Shown here: positions 16,190 through 24,577 of the stretch, piece after piece
How the letters are laid out: each line of letters begins with the position of its first letter
Position numbering within the stretch: the stretch's first letter is position 1
Assembly (NCBI RefSeq): GCF_014699115.1
Contig: NZ_JACXAD010000033.1
Coordinates: 1 to 51,863, forward strand
Direction: 5' to 3'
DNA length: 51,863 nucleotides
Source: Hymenobacter montanus
Lineage (GTDB): Bacteria > Bacteroidota > Bacteroidia > Cytophagales > Hymenobacteraceae
Notes under the pieces: model-generated
Database searches by the model: none
What the model was told of the DNA's origin: nothing
What the model saw: only the letters and a program-made list of their open reading frames with translations
Position numbers and translations under genes: made by a program

Positions 16190-17875
16190 ATGCGTAAAAA
16201 ATTATCCGGCTGGTTGCTGGGGCTCTTGGTTGTACTGGCGCTGCCTGGTCAGGCCCAAACTAAAAAGAAAGCGCCCACGGTTGCGCCCAGGTTAGCGAGT
16301 AAAGCGCCGGCTGCGCCCAAGCCAGCGGACGGGGGCACTCCGGCCGCGCTGCTCTACGCGTCGCCCCGGCAGCTGTTTCCAGGCCTGTTCGAGGCCGTGC
16401 AGTTGGGGCATGTTTTCCGCGACAACAAAACCTTTGTCGATGCCGTGCCCCGGCAACGACCGGTTACCATTATGGATGCTTGGTACCGTGAGAAAAGCCG
16501 GCCGGGCTTTCAGCTCAAGGCCTTCGTGGAAGCTCACTTCGACTTGCCGGCCGACGGGGAAGCCGTGTTCCGCAGCAACGTAGCGGCGGGCCTGCGCCAC
16601 CACCTCGACACCCTCTGGACGGTGTTGGCCCGCCCGGCCGCACCGCCCGTGGACCCAAATGACTCGCTGGCCCCTTACCGCTCCCTGCTGCCCTTGCCCC
16701 GGCCCTACATCGTGCCCGGCGGCCGCTTCCGCGAGGTGTACTACTGGGATTCGTACTTTACGATGCTGGGGCTGGCCGAAGCAGGTAAAACGCAGCTCGT
16801 GCGCGACCTGACCGACAACTTCGCCTTTCTCATCAGCCGCTACGGCTTCGTGCCCAACGGCAACCGCAGCTACTACCTCACCCGCTCGCAGCCGCCTTTT
16901 TTTGCCCGGATGGTGACCCTGCTGGCCGAGGCCCAGGGCAACGGGGTGCTGCTGAGCTACCGTTCCGCCCTGGAGCTGGAATACCGCTACTGGATGCTCG
17001 GGGCCGACCAACTGGCGCCCGGCACCGCCGCCCACCGGGTGGTGCGCCTGCCCGGCGGCGCCGTACTCAACCGCTATTGGGACGAGAGCATCCAGCCCCG
17101 CGAAGAATCCTACACCGAAGACGTGGCCGCCGCCAAGCGCAGCCAGCAGCCGCCGGCGCAGTTTTACCGCAACGTGCGGGCCGCGGCAGCTTCCGGCTGG
17201 GACTTTAGCAGCCGCTGGTTCCGGCCCGGCGGCGGACTGGCCAGCATCCAAACCACCGACCTCGTGCCCGTGGACCTCAACTGCCTGCTTTACCAGTTGG
17301 AGCAAACCCTAGCTGAAGTATGCCGGGTGGCGGGCCAGCCGGCGCTGGCCCGCGAATACACGGCCAAGGCCACCCGGCGCCGCACCGCCCTGCTGGCACT
17401 GTGCTGGAATAGCCCCACCGGCTGGTTTCAGGACTATAACTGGCGCACGCGCCAGCGCTCGCCGGTGCGTACCCTGGCCGGCGTGTACCCCCTGGCTTTT
17501 GGGTTGGCAACGCCGGCCCAGGCCGCTCGGGTAGCCCAAGGGCTGAAAGCGAACTTTCTGCGGCCTGGCGGCCTGGTGACGACCCTGACCAAAACGGGCC
17601 AGCAGTGGGACGCGCCCAACGGCTGGGCGCCCTTGCAGTACCTGGCGGTTGAGGGCCTGCGCCGCTACCAGCAGCGTCCACTGGCCGATACCATTGCCCG
17701 CCGCTGGGTAGGGCTCAACCGCCGGGTGTTCACCCAAACCGGGCAGCTCCTCGAAAAGTATGACGTGGTGAATCCCAACCGCCGCGCCGGGGGTGGCGAA
17801 TACCCGCTGCAAGACGGCTTCGGCTGGACCAACGGCGTGCTGCTAAGGTTCCTGGAGTGGTACGACCTGAAATAA
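16190..17875 (+). CDS. treA: Periplasmic trehalase, GH37
   Basis: From the ATG at 16190 the product is 561 residues and begins with a clean signal peptide (MRKKLSGWLLGLLVV ... GQAQ). An upstream ATG at 16145 would add 15 residues ahead of it. Both GH37 signatures are present: PGGRFREVYYWDSYF (PGGRF at residues 176-180 from this start) and QWDAPNGWAP (from residue 472). The PNGNRSYYLTRSQPPFF segment is also typical. Trehalase hydrolyses alpha,alpha-trehalose to two glucose molecules; the signal peptide places it in the periplasm. Length fits bacterial periplasmic enzymes. It ends at a strong bidirectional terminator. Confidence 0.95.
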   Translation: MRKKLSGWLLGLLVVLALPGQAQTKKKAPTVAPRLASKAPAAPKPADGGTPAALLYASPRQLFPGLFEAVQLGHVFRDNKTFVDAVPRQRPVTIMDAWYREKSRPGFQLKAFVEAHFDLPADGEAVFRSNVAAGLRHHLDTLWTVLARPAAPPVDPNDSLAPYRSLLPLPRPYIVPGGRFREVYYWDSYFTMLGLAEAGKTQLVRDLTDNFAFLISRYGFVPNGNRSYYLTRSQPPFFARMVTLLAEAQGNGVLLSYRSALELEYRYWMLGADQLAPGTAAHRVVRLPGGAVLNRYWDESIQPREESYTEDVAAAKRSQQPPAQFYRNVRAAAASGWDFSSRWFRPGGGLASIQTTDLVPVDLNCLLYQLEQTLAEVCRVAGQPALAREYTAKATRRRTALLALCWNSPTGWFQDYNWRTRQRSPVRTLAGVYPLAFGLATPAQAARVAQGLKANFLRPGGLVTTLTKTGQQWDAPNGWAPLQYLAVEGLRRYQQRPLADTIARRWVGLNRRVFTQTGQLLEKYDVVNPNRRAGGGEYPLQDGFGWTNGVLLRFLEWYDLK

Positions 17876-17985
17876 ACCATCACGTCATCCCAGCAAACAG
17901 TGGGTCGCTCATAGCCGCATAGCGAAACTTTACCGCCCCAAAGTGAACGGAACTTAACAGCGGCGGCTCCTAAACGCGTAAGGAC

Positions 17986-18014
17986 GGCCCTGCTGAGCTG
18001 GTCGAAGCAGGAGC
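17986..18014. repeat. Partial copy of the GGTCGAAGCA palindromic repeat family
   Basis: The segment CCCTGCTGAGCTGGTCGAAG followed by CAGG shares CTGGTCGAAGCA with the repeats at 11269-11300 and 26652-26683. It can fold through CCTGCT/AGCAGG. Confidence 0.45.
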
Positions 18015-18054
18015 GACTGGCCGATACAGTTACTTCATGAACGGGTATTCAGAC

Positions 18055-18096
18055 AAAAAGCAGGACGCTTCTCCACCGGAAGCGTCCTGCTTTTTT
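18055..18096. terminator. Bidirectional terminator, trehalase / SusCD-operon lipoprotein
   Basis: A perfect 17-bp stem (18055-18071 with 18079-18095) around a 7-base loop, with A5 and T6 tracts on its two sides. It lies between the convergent trehalase gene and the last gene of the minus-strand susCD operon. Confidence 0.9.
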
Positions 18097-18127
18097 CATC
18101 AGTCAAGTCATGGCCTGCCTGCTCTGC

Positions 18128-19417
18128 CTACTGCGCCTTGATGTTCAGGCTCACCGTCACATCGGTGGCGGAAGTACGATTGATGCCGGCCACTTGTACC
18201 ACGACGTACTGGTCCTGGCCGCGTAGCTTCAGGATGAGCACGTCGCCCACCACGATGTTATCGAGGGTGCTAACCTGGGCCGTGGCAGCGGCGGCGGTGT
18301 AAGCCTGCCGGATGCTGTTCAGCGTAGCCGAGGGGTACGCAGCCGCGGTAGCCCGCACCAGTCGCGTGCCTGTGCTCAGGGCTTGGAACTGCACCGCGTT
18401 GCCGCCCGTGCTGCTGATGACTAAGTCTTTGCTAGTGGCTGGACCGGCAGCAGCAACGGGCGTGAAAGTAGTCAGGTCGAGGGCGGCCAAGTCCCCGCCA
18501 GTAGCGCCGGTGTAAGTCAGCACCCGGGCCTGAGTGGTTGCCAGGGCCGTGGGAGAGCCGAGCGTGATGGGCGCGGCCGTGACCGAGCTGGCGCGGAAGC
18601 TGGGGGTGCCCAGGTAGCGGCTCTTGGCCTCGAAGCGAAATACTACATTTTGCCCGGCCGAGCCGGTGGGCAGGGCCAGGTTTAACGTTACGGAAGTGGC
18701 CGCGCCCGTTTGGGTCCCGGCGAGCGGCAGGCGCTGGCGGGCAAAGCGCCGCTCGGGGGCCCCGCCTACGCGCACGTAGGTAATGAGGCTGTCGAGGTTG
18801 TTGAAGAGAACCGCCGTGGCTGTCGGGGGTGCCGCCGGCCGCTCGGGGTAGAGATTGATGCCGTTTTCATTCAACAACAGGCTGTAGCGCACCACGTCGT
18901 TGGTCACCAGCGGGGCGCCCGCCGGGGCAGTCAGGTTGGTGGCCGATACGACGCGGACCGTGGGCGTGGCCTCCGCTACCCGAAACGGCACCGCACGCGT
19001 CTTGGTCAGCCCATTCTGGCTAACGACCACGGCCGAGAAGCGCACCCGCGCCTGATTGGGCGCGGAGGGCAGCACCACATTCACCACCAGCGTGTCGGCA
19101 AACTTGCGGCGGGAGTACGCGGCCTGACGGCCGGGCAGCGTTTGTACTACCGTCGAGTCCGGGGCGGGCTCGATGCGCTGGAAGACGCGGATTTCCTGAA
19201 TGGACGCACTTTGCCCGGCGAACTGCAGCTCCAGGGGCACGGTTTCGCCGGGAGCGTACTTGGTGGCCACGCCCAGCGAATTGCTGAGCAGGGTCGGGTA
19301 CCGGTCTTCGCTGCTCACGGCGTAGGGGCGCTCGTCGTTTTTCTGGCAGCTCGCCAGGAGCCCGCCCGCCACGGCCAGCACGGGCATCAGCCGTAAAAAA
19401 TATTGTTGGTTGGTCAT
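18128..19417 (-). CDS. SusCD-operon surface lipoprotein, function unknown
   Basis: From the ATG at 19417 the product is 429 residues with a lipoprotein signal (MTNQQYFLRLMPVLAVAGG, lipobox LASC). The remainder is beta-rich, with several Ig-like stretches (ETVPLELQFAGQSASIQEIRVFQ, ADTLVVNVVLPSA, VVFRFEAKSRYLGTPSF). It is the third gene after susC and susD, 39 bp after the susD stop, so it is probably co-transcribed and acts as an accessory glycan-binding lipoprotein. That position is like SusE/SusF, although sequence similarity to those is not evident. The frame extends to 19447, but that start would bury the signal peptide. Confidence 0.75.
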   Translation of the reverse strand: MTNQQYFLRLMPVLAVAGGLLASCQKNDERPYAVSSEDRYPTLLSNSLGVATKYAPGETVPLELQFAGQSASIQEIRVFQRIEPAPDSTVVQTLPGRQAAYSRRKFADTLVVNVVLPSAPNQARVRFSAVVVSQNGLTKTRAVPFRVAEATPTVRVVSATNLTAPAGAPLVTNDVVRYSLLLNENGINLYPERPAAPPTATAVLFNNLDSLITYVRVGGAPERRFARQRLPLAGTQTGAATSVTLNLALPTGSAGQNVVFRFEAKSRYLGTPSFRASSVTAAPITLGSPTALATTQARVLTYTGATGGDLAALDLTTFTPVAAAGPATSKDLVISSTGGNAVQFQALSTGTRLVRATAAAYPSATLNSIRQAYTAAAATAQVSTLDNIVVGDVLILKLRGQDQYVVVQVAGINRTSATDVTVSLNIKAQ

Positions 19418-19456
19418 GAGGTCAAGGATGGATAAAGCGTGGGACAACGGGCGCGG

Positions 19457-21022
19457 CTATTGGTCCCACCACACTTTTTGGGTGAAAAATGTTGGGCTCA
19501 GGCCGTTCACGGTGCCGTCCGGGCCGGTCAGGCTGCGCACCCGGGCGGTGTTGAGCACCACTTCCCGCTCGGCCGGCAGCAAGCGCCGCGGGTACTGCCC
19601 CCCCGCGTCGGTGTTGGCGCCCGCCGGGAACGTCAGGTTGGGGTAGATGTCGGGGCTGAAGTCATAGCGCCGCATGTCGGTCCACGATTCCGGGTTCAGA
19701 AACAGGGCGATGTACTTCTGCTGCATAATGGCGCGCGGCACACCGGGGGCAGTGGGTGAAGCCAGCTCCGCCTCATTCTGGGCCACGGCGGCACTGCTCA
19801 GGTAGGCTGAAATCTGCGCGGACGTAATGACCGGAATGGGGGCCGGGGCATCGGGGGCCAGCGGTGTGGTGGTGCCGCCTACGCCAATCTTGGTCATGTG
19901 TGCCTCGATGCCCTGTTTATAAGCCAACAGCGCGTCGGTCCGCTGCCCCGCCAGAAAGGCTGCTTCGGCCTTAATAAACAGGAGCTCATGATAGGTAATA
20001 ACCTCCTGGTAGCCCAGGTCGCGGGCGTAAAACGACTTGTAGAAGTCGGTAGACACATTAGTAGGCTGTGGGCCGCCGCCGCGGCCCGGATCGGCCCCGG
20101 TGCTGGTGGCAGTGGCCATCACGGGCAGGCGCGGGTCGATGACCCCAGCATAAGTCGCCCCGTTCAGAAACTTGATAAAGTTAGCGCCGTACGTAGCCGT
20201 GTTGAAGTTAGCCCGGGTGGGCCCGTAGATGTTGGTGGTGCCGGCTAGCCCCGGCCCGGGATTCACAAATAGCAGCTGGCAGTCGTCGGCCGACGACTGG
20301 AAGCCCTTGCTGACGAATTCGAGCACCTTGGCGGGGTCGTACTTACCTGCTTTTTTAGTGAGGTGCTGGAGCTGCCGCGCCTTGAGCGACCAGGCGAGGC
20401 GAATCCACTTTTGCACGTTGCCTTTGTAGAGGATGTCGCCGTTGGGGCTGGGCACGTCGGAATAAAGCGGCCGCTTGTTCTCCGCCGCGGGCTTGCTCAT
20501 TTCCGCTATGCCTTCATCGAGCAGTTGCTGGATGTCGCCGTAGAGCTGCTCCTGCGGGTCGTAGGCCGGCGAAAAGTTATCATCCCGAAACGCTTCCCGG
20601 TAAGGAATGTCGCCGAGCATGTCGGTAGCATGGCTCAGAATCAGGGCCATCATAATCTTGCCCGCGCCCACGTAGTAGGGCGAGCCTTCCTCCTGGGCCT
20701 GCTTGATCATGGGTGGAATGTTGCCGCCCACCAGAAAGTAGGTGTTATTAAAGGTCGCGTTGCTGTTGGCCGTGGTCAGAAAGTACTGGTCGGCGCCCCC
20801 GGCACTGGCCGACCGGGAGGCTACGTACTGCGTGATGTAGGCCGTACGCAGGCTCGTGAGGCCCTGGATAGCCAGCCCGTTGGATATAATGCTGGGCAGC
20901 AGAAAGTTCGGCGTAGTTTCGGTGGGGCTGTTGGGGTCGGTGTTTTTATCGAGGAAGCTCTCGCAGCCGGTCAGCGCCGGACCGGCCAGGGCCAGGAACA
21001 AAATAAGAAGTAGCCTTTTCAT
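19457..21022 (-). CDS. SusD/RagB-like nutrient-binding outer-membrane lipoprotein (SusD-like_2)
   Basis: From the ATG at 21022 the product is 521 residues. The lipoprotein signal MKRLLLILFLALAGPALTGC is followed by ESFLDKNTDPNSPTETTPN, characteristic of the SusD-like_2 family. Helical TPR-like segments include LILSHATDMLGDIPYREAF and YHELLFIKAEAAFLAGQRTDA. In this family the protein forms a lid over the SusC barrel and captures the substrate at the cell surface. The gene starts 40 bp after susC ends and belongs to the same operon. The substrate is unknown; the neighbouring NagB fusion hints at amino sugars. Confidence 0.93.
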   Translation of the reverse strand: MKRLLLILFLALAGPALTGCESFLDKNTDPNSPTETTPNFLLPSIISNGLAIQGLTSLRTAYITQYVASRSASAGGADQYFLTTANSNATFNNTYFLVGGNIPPMIKQAQEEGSPYYVGAGKIMMALILSHATDMLGDIPYREAFRDDNFSPAYDPQEQLYGDIQQLLDEGIAEMSKPAAENKRPLYSDVPSPNGDILYKGNVQKWIRLAWSLKARQLQHLTKKAGKYDPAKVLEFVSKGFQSSADDCQLLFVNPGPGLAGTTNIYGPTRANFNTATYGANFIKFLNGATYAGVIDPRLPVMATATSTGADPGRGGGPQPTNVSTDFYKSFYARDLGYQEVITYHELLFIKAEAAFLAGQRTDALLAYKQGIEAHMTKIGVGGTTTPLAPDAPAPIPVITSAQISAYLSSAAVAQNEAELASPTAPGVPRAIMQQKYIALFLNPESWTDMRRYDFSPDIYPNLTFPAGANTDAGGQYPRRLLPAEREVVLNTARVRSLTGPDGTVNGLSPTFFTQKVWWDQ

Positions 21023-21062
21023 AGAAGTCAAAGTCAAGGTCGAAAGTCAGGAAAGAGAAAAC

Positions 21063-24000
21063 TTAGAACGTGGCGCGAATGGCCATATCGACGCCGCGGG
21101 AAGCCGGTACTCCGCCGTAGTCGAAGCCCCCCGAGCCCCCGCCCCGCACTCCGGATCCGCTGGCGGCTACTTCGGGGTCCGAGCCGGTATAGTTGGTGAA
21201 GAGCAGCAGGTTGCGGCCGGTCACGCTCAGCTCCACCCCTTTCACCACCTTCGAGTCGCCCAGCCACTTCTTAGGCAGGCCGTAGCTTAAGGTGGCATAG
21301 CGCAGGCGGGCCCAATTCACTTCTTCCACGAACATGCCGCCCGCCGCGCCCAGGATATCGCGGTAGTAAACCTGCGTGGCCTCCACGGCGCGGGTGTTGG
21401 GCACGTAGCTTACCGCCCCATTGACGGGGTCGGTCACGGCCACCACGCCGTCAATCACAATGGGCTTGTAGCGGTCGAGGGTCCGCTCGCTGATGCCCAC
21501 CCGCGTGGCGTACTGGGCGGTGCCGTTGTACACCTTGCCGCCCCGCCGGAAATCCCAGAGAAACGTTAGCCCCACTCCTTTATACGTTAGCGTGTTGGTA
21601 ATCTGGGTCGTGAATTTTGGGGCCCGGTCCCCCAAATAAGTGAAGGCGGCGTTCACCGTAGGGTAGCCGTTGGCGCCAATGAGCACCTGCCCACCGGGGG
21701 CGCGGTTCAGGTCGGAGCCGGCAATGCCGGTGAGGGGCAGGCCGAAAAAGGCCGCACCCTGCACGTAGTCCGATACCGACGACTCCGACTGGGCTACGAT
21801 GCCCAACCCGATGGGCAGCTCGGTCCGGTTGCGGTTGGTGAAGAAGTTGGCCCCGACATCCCAGGTCAGGCCGTTCGGCTGGCGCACGGGCGTACCGCTC
21901 AGGCTCAACTCCAGCCCTTCGTTCACCACGTTCCCACCGTTGAGGTACTTGAAAACAAAGCCCACGGCCTGGCTTACCCGCGGGGCAATGAGCTGGTCGA
22001 TGGTCGTTTGGCGGTACACGGCCCCGTCGAAGCGCAGGCGGTTTTTGAGAAATTGCAAGTCCAGCCCCAGCTCGTAGCTGCGGGTTTGCTCGGGCCGGAG
22101 CACCGGGTTCGAGCCGTAGAAGCCGTTGCGCAGGCCGCCCCCAATGAAGGTGTTGTTCGTCAGCGGCGACACCACGCGGTACGGGCCGGTGTCTTTGCCC
22201 ACCTGGGCAATAGAGGCGCGCAGCTTGCCGTAGCCCAGCACGGGGTGTTGGTCGAGGTTCAGAGTCCGGGAGAATTCCCAGCCCACCGCCGCCGACCCGT
22301 AGCCGAAGCCTTTGCCGAAAATCTTGTTCTCCTCGGGGCGCGGCAGGGTCGAAGACCGGTCGTAGCGCCCCGACAGCTCCACGGTCACCTGCCGGAACAA
22401 GTCCAGGTTGATTCGGGCGAAGTTGCCAATGATAGTCCGCGTGGCGAAGCGCTGCAGCACGTTTTTGTTAACGGTAGTATTCTGGCTGACGAAGTTGGGG
22501 TTGTAAAAAACGGTCCCGAGGAAGTCGTTGGACCGGCTATCGTTCAGCTCCAGCGCGTTACCCAGCAGCAGCGAGCCCCGCACGTTCTCGTTGAACTCGT
22601 GCGTGAACGTAGCCAGCAGGTTAGAAGTCAGCACCTGGTTGAAGTTCACGCTTTCGGCCAGGCCGCCGTTCTGGTTGTCGGGCTGCGAAGTACCCACGGC
22701 CCGCACCGAGCGGGTGCGCTCCTGGTAAAAGTCGTTGCCGATTACGTAGTTCAGGTTTAGCCAGCTAGTCGGCGCGTAGGTGAGCGACACGTTGCTGATG
22801 AGGCGGTTCGTGCGGTCGGTCTGGGGGTTGCGGTAGATGGTAAAGTAGGGATTGTCCGGGTCGCTGCCCGCCGCTCCGCCCAGCAAACGGCGGCGGGTCC
22901 CATCCGGGTTTTCAAACACCCGGGCGTCGTCGTTGCGCGGCCAGTTGAGCAGGCTCAGGTAAAAGCCGCTGGGCTGGGCCGAGTTGCCAAACAATCCCTG
23001 GCCCTGAAACGGCCGCGCCCCGCCCGAATTGATGTAGTTAGCCGACGCCGAAGCGTTAATCTTGGGCGAAAGCTGGGCCGTGCCCGAGAGCCGGACCGAC
23101 GTCTTGTCGTACTGGCTTTCCGGCACGATGCCATTCTGGATGAGGTGAGAGGCCGACAGGAAGAACGTAGCTTTGTCGGTACCGCCCGACATGGTGAGGA
23201 AGTTTTGAAAGGTCCGGCCCTTCTTAAAAACGTTGCCCAGGTTATCGTATACCGTTTCGTCGGGGCCGAAGCGCGGGCCCCACGAGGTGCGCACCCCAGG
23301 GTCGAAAACGCCCCCGGTACCCTGCTTGTATTCCCCCTGCAGCTTGGGCAAGCGACTCACCGCGTCCACCGAGTACTGGGTGCGGTAGGTAATAGCCGTG
23401 CGGCCGGCACTGCCTTTCTTGGTGGTGATGATGACGGCCCCATTGCCCGCTCGCAGGCCGTAGAGCGCCGAAGCTGCCGGCCCCTTCAGCACCGTAATGG
23501 AGGCCACGTCTTCGGGGTTGATGTCGGACGCCCGGTTGGGAGTGCCCACCGAGCGGCTGAGCGTGCCATTGAAGCCTGATCCGCCCCCCGGCACCGTAGA
23601 TTCGGAGAACGAGGAATTGTCCATAATCACGCCGTCGATAACGAACAGTGGCTGGTTGTCGCCGTCGAGCGAGTTGCCGCCCCGAATAACGATGCTGGCG
23701 CCCTCGCCCGGCGCCCCCCCCGAGCTGGTGATACTCACGCCGGCCACCTTGCCCTGCAAGGCGTTCACGATGTTGGGCTGGCGGGTATCAATCAGCTCGT
23801 CGCCGCTTACTTGTTGGGCGGCGTAGTTCACCTGGCGCCGCTCCTGCTTGATGCCCAGCGAAGTCACGATGACTTCTTCCAGGGCCGCACTGCTTTCCTG
23901 CAGGACCACGTCGATGGCGCCCTCCGCGCCGACGGAGCGCTCCTGCGAGGTGTACCCGATAAAGCTGAATACCAGCACCGCTCCCGGGGCAGCCTGAACC

Positions 24001-24191
24001 GAGTAGTGCCCGTCGGGGTCGGTGGTGCTGCCCGTGGTGGTGCCCTTTACCAGCACGGTCACCCCCGGCAGGGGGCTGCGGTCGGCGGCCGAAGTAACGA
24101 CGCCGGCCACGGAACGGACCGCCTGGGCCCAGCCGGCGGGCGCGAGCAGCACGCCTAGCAGCAGGAGCAACAGGGAATATTTTTTTTTCAT
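21063..24191 (-). CDS. SusC/RagA family TonB-linked outer-membrane transporter (1)
   Basis: A 1042-residue protein with a signal peptide (MKKKYSLLLLLLGVLLAPAG). A carboxypeptidase-regulatory-like domain follows (about 25-105, VAGVVTSAADRSPLPGVTV ... FIGYTSQERSVG). The TonB plug has QPNIVNALQGKVAGVSI, SIVIRGGNSL and PLFVIDGVIMDN. The rest is a large beta-barrel. The C-terminus ends in Phe, as in outer-membrane barrels. It imports the ligand caught by the SusD partner, energised by TonB. It is the first gene of a three-gene operon. A stem-loop with a T run sits 45 bp upstream of the start codon, suggesting leader control. Confidence 0.95.
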   Translation of the reverse strand: MKKKYSLLLLLLGVLLAPAGWAQAVRSVAGVVTSAADRSPLPGVTVLVKGTTTGSTTDPDGHYSVQAAPGAVLVFSFIGYTSQERSVGAEGAIDVVLQESSAALEEVIVTSLGIKQERRQVNYAAQQVSGDELIDTRQPNIVNALQGKVAGVSITSSGGAPGEGASIVIRGGNSLDGDNQPLFVIDGVIMDNSSFSESTVPGGGSGFNGTLSRSVGTPNRASDINPEDVASITVLKGPAASALYGLRAGNGAVIITTKKGSAGRTAITYRTQYSVDAVSRLPKLQGEYKQGTGGVFDPGVRTSWGPRFGPDETVYDNLGNVFKKGRTFQNFLTMSGGTDKATFFLSASHLIQNGIVPESQYDKTSVRLSGTAQLSPKINASASANYINSGGARPFQGQGLFGNSAQPSGFYLSLLNWPRNDDARVFENPDGTRRRLLGGAAGSDPDNPYFTIYRNPQTDRTNRLISNVSLTYAPTSWLNLNYVIGNDFYQERTRSVRAVGTSQPDNQNGGLAESVNFNQVLTSNLLATFTHEFNENVRGSLLLGNALELNDSRSNDFLGTVFYNPNFVSQNTTVNKNVLQRFATRTIIGNFARINLDLFRQVTVELSGRYDRSSTLPRPEENKIFGKGFGYGSAAVGWEFSRTLNLDQHPVLGYGKLRASIAQVGKDTGPYRVVSPLTNNTFIGGGLRNGFYGSNPVLRPEQTRSYELGLDLQFLKNRLRFDGAVYRQTTIDQLIAPRVSQAVGFVFKYLNGGNVVNEGLELSLSGTPVRQPNGLTWDVGANFFTNRNRTELPIGLGIVAQSESSVSDYVQGAAFFGLPLTGIAGSDLNRAPGGQVLIGANGYPTVNAAFTYLGDRAPKFTTQITNTLTYKGVGLTFLWDFRRGGKVYNGTAQYATRVGISERTLDRYKPIVIDGVVAVTDPVNGAVSYVPNTRAVEATQVYYRDILGAAGGMFVEEVNWARLRYATLSYGLPKKWLGDSKVVKGVELSVTGRNLLLFTNYTGSDPEVAASGSGVRGGGSGGFDYGGVPASRGVDMAIRATF

Positions 24192-24236
24192 AGCGTTGGG
24201 GGTTAGTAGAGGAAAAGAGAAAAATCAAGGGGCAAC

Positions 24237-24279
24237 AAAAAAGCCGGAACCCCGGCTGTGCATGCCGTCAGGTTCCGGC
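24237..24279 (-). terminator. Terminator-like hairpin in the susC leader (possible attenuator)
   Basis: On the minus strand GCCGGAACC (24279-24271) pairs with GGTTCCGGC (24251-24243), followed immediately by six T's (24242-24237). This is an intrinsic terminator oriented toward susC, whose start codon is 45 bp further on. It could attenuate susC transcription or end a short RNA made from this divergent promoter region. Confidence 0.65.
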
Positions 24280-24284
24280 CGCGA

Positions 24285-24322
24285 GGGTCGGACAAAGTAT
24301 AACGTTGCTATAGTACAACGTT
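24285..24322 (-). promoter_or_regulatory. Candidate susC promoter/operator region with AACGTTG palindrome
   Basis: AACGTTG (24301-24307) and CAACGTT (24316-24322) form a perfect 7-bp inverted repeat with an 8-base spacer, as expected for a dimeric regulator site. On the minus strand an ATACTTTG sequence adjoins it. This only partly fits the TAnnTTTG -7 consensus. Proposed as an operator/promoter pair; inference only. Confidence 0.35.
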
Positions 24323-24577
24323 TTATTATTCATAAGGCAGTTGGGCGGTAGAATTGAGACAGGGCAGCAGGATTTCAAATGTGCGAAATATTTACGTAAT
24401 CGGTATCCGAGACCAGCTACCCCTACGCGCCGCGCTCATGCAACCACTGTATAATCATTATATTAATTCGATTGATACTTATTAAAAACTGTTATTTCCC
24501 CTCACCATACTTTGATTACCGCCTAGCTTTCGCCAACTTTCCGCCTATTCCCACTCACGGCTTCGGCTTTTTGCTTT

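Noticed and set aside
16292..17305. A 337-codon open frame on the minus strand
   Set aside because: Antisense to the trehalase gene, with both GH37 signatures on the plus strand; a composition artefact.
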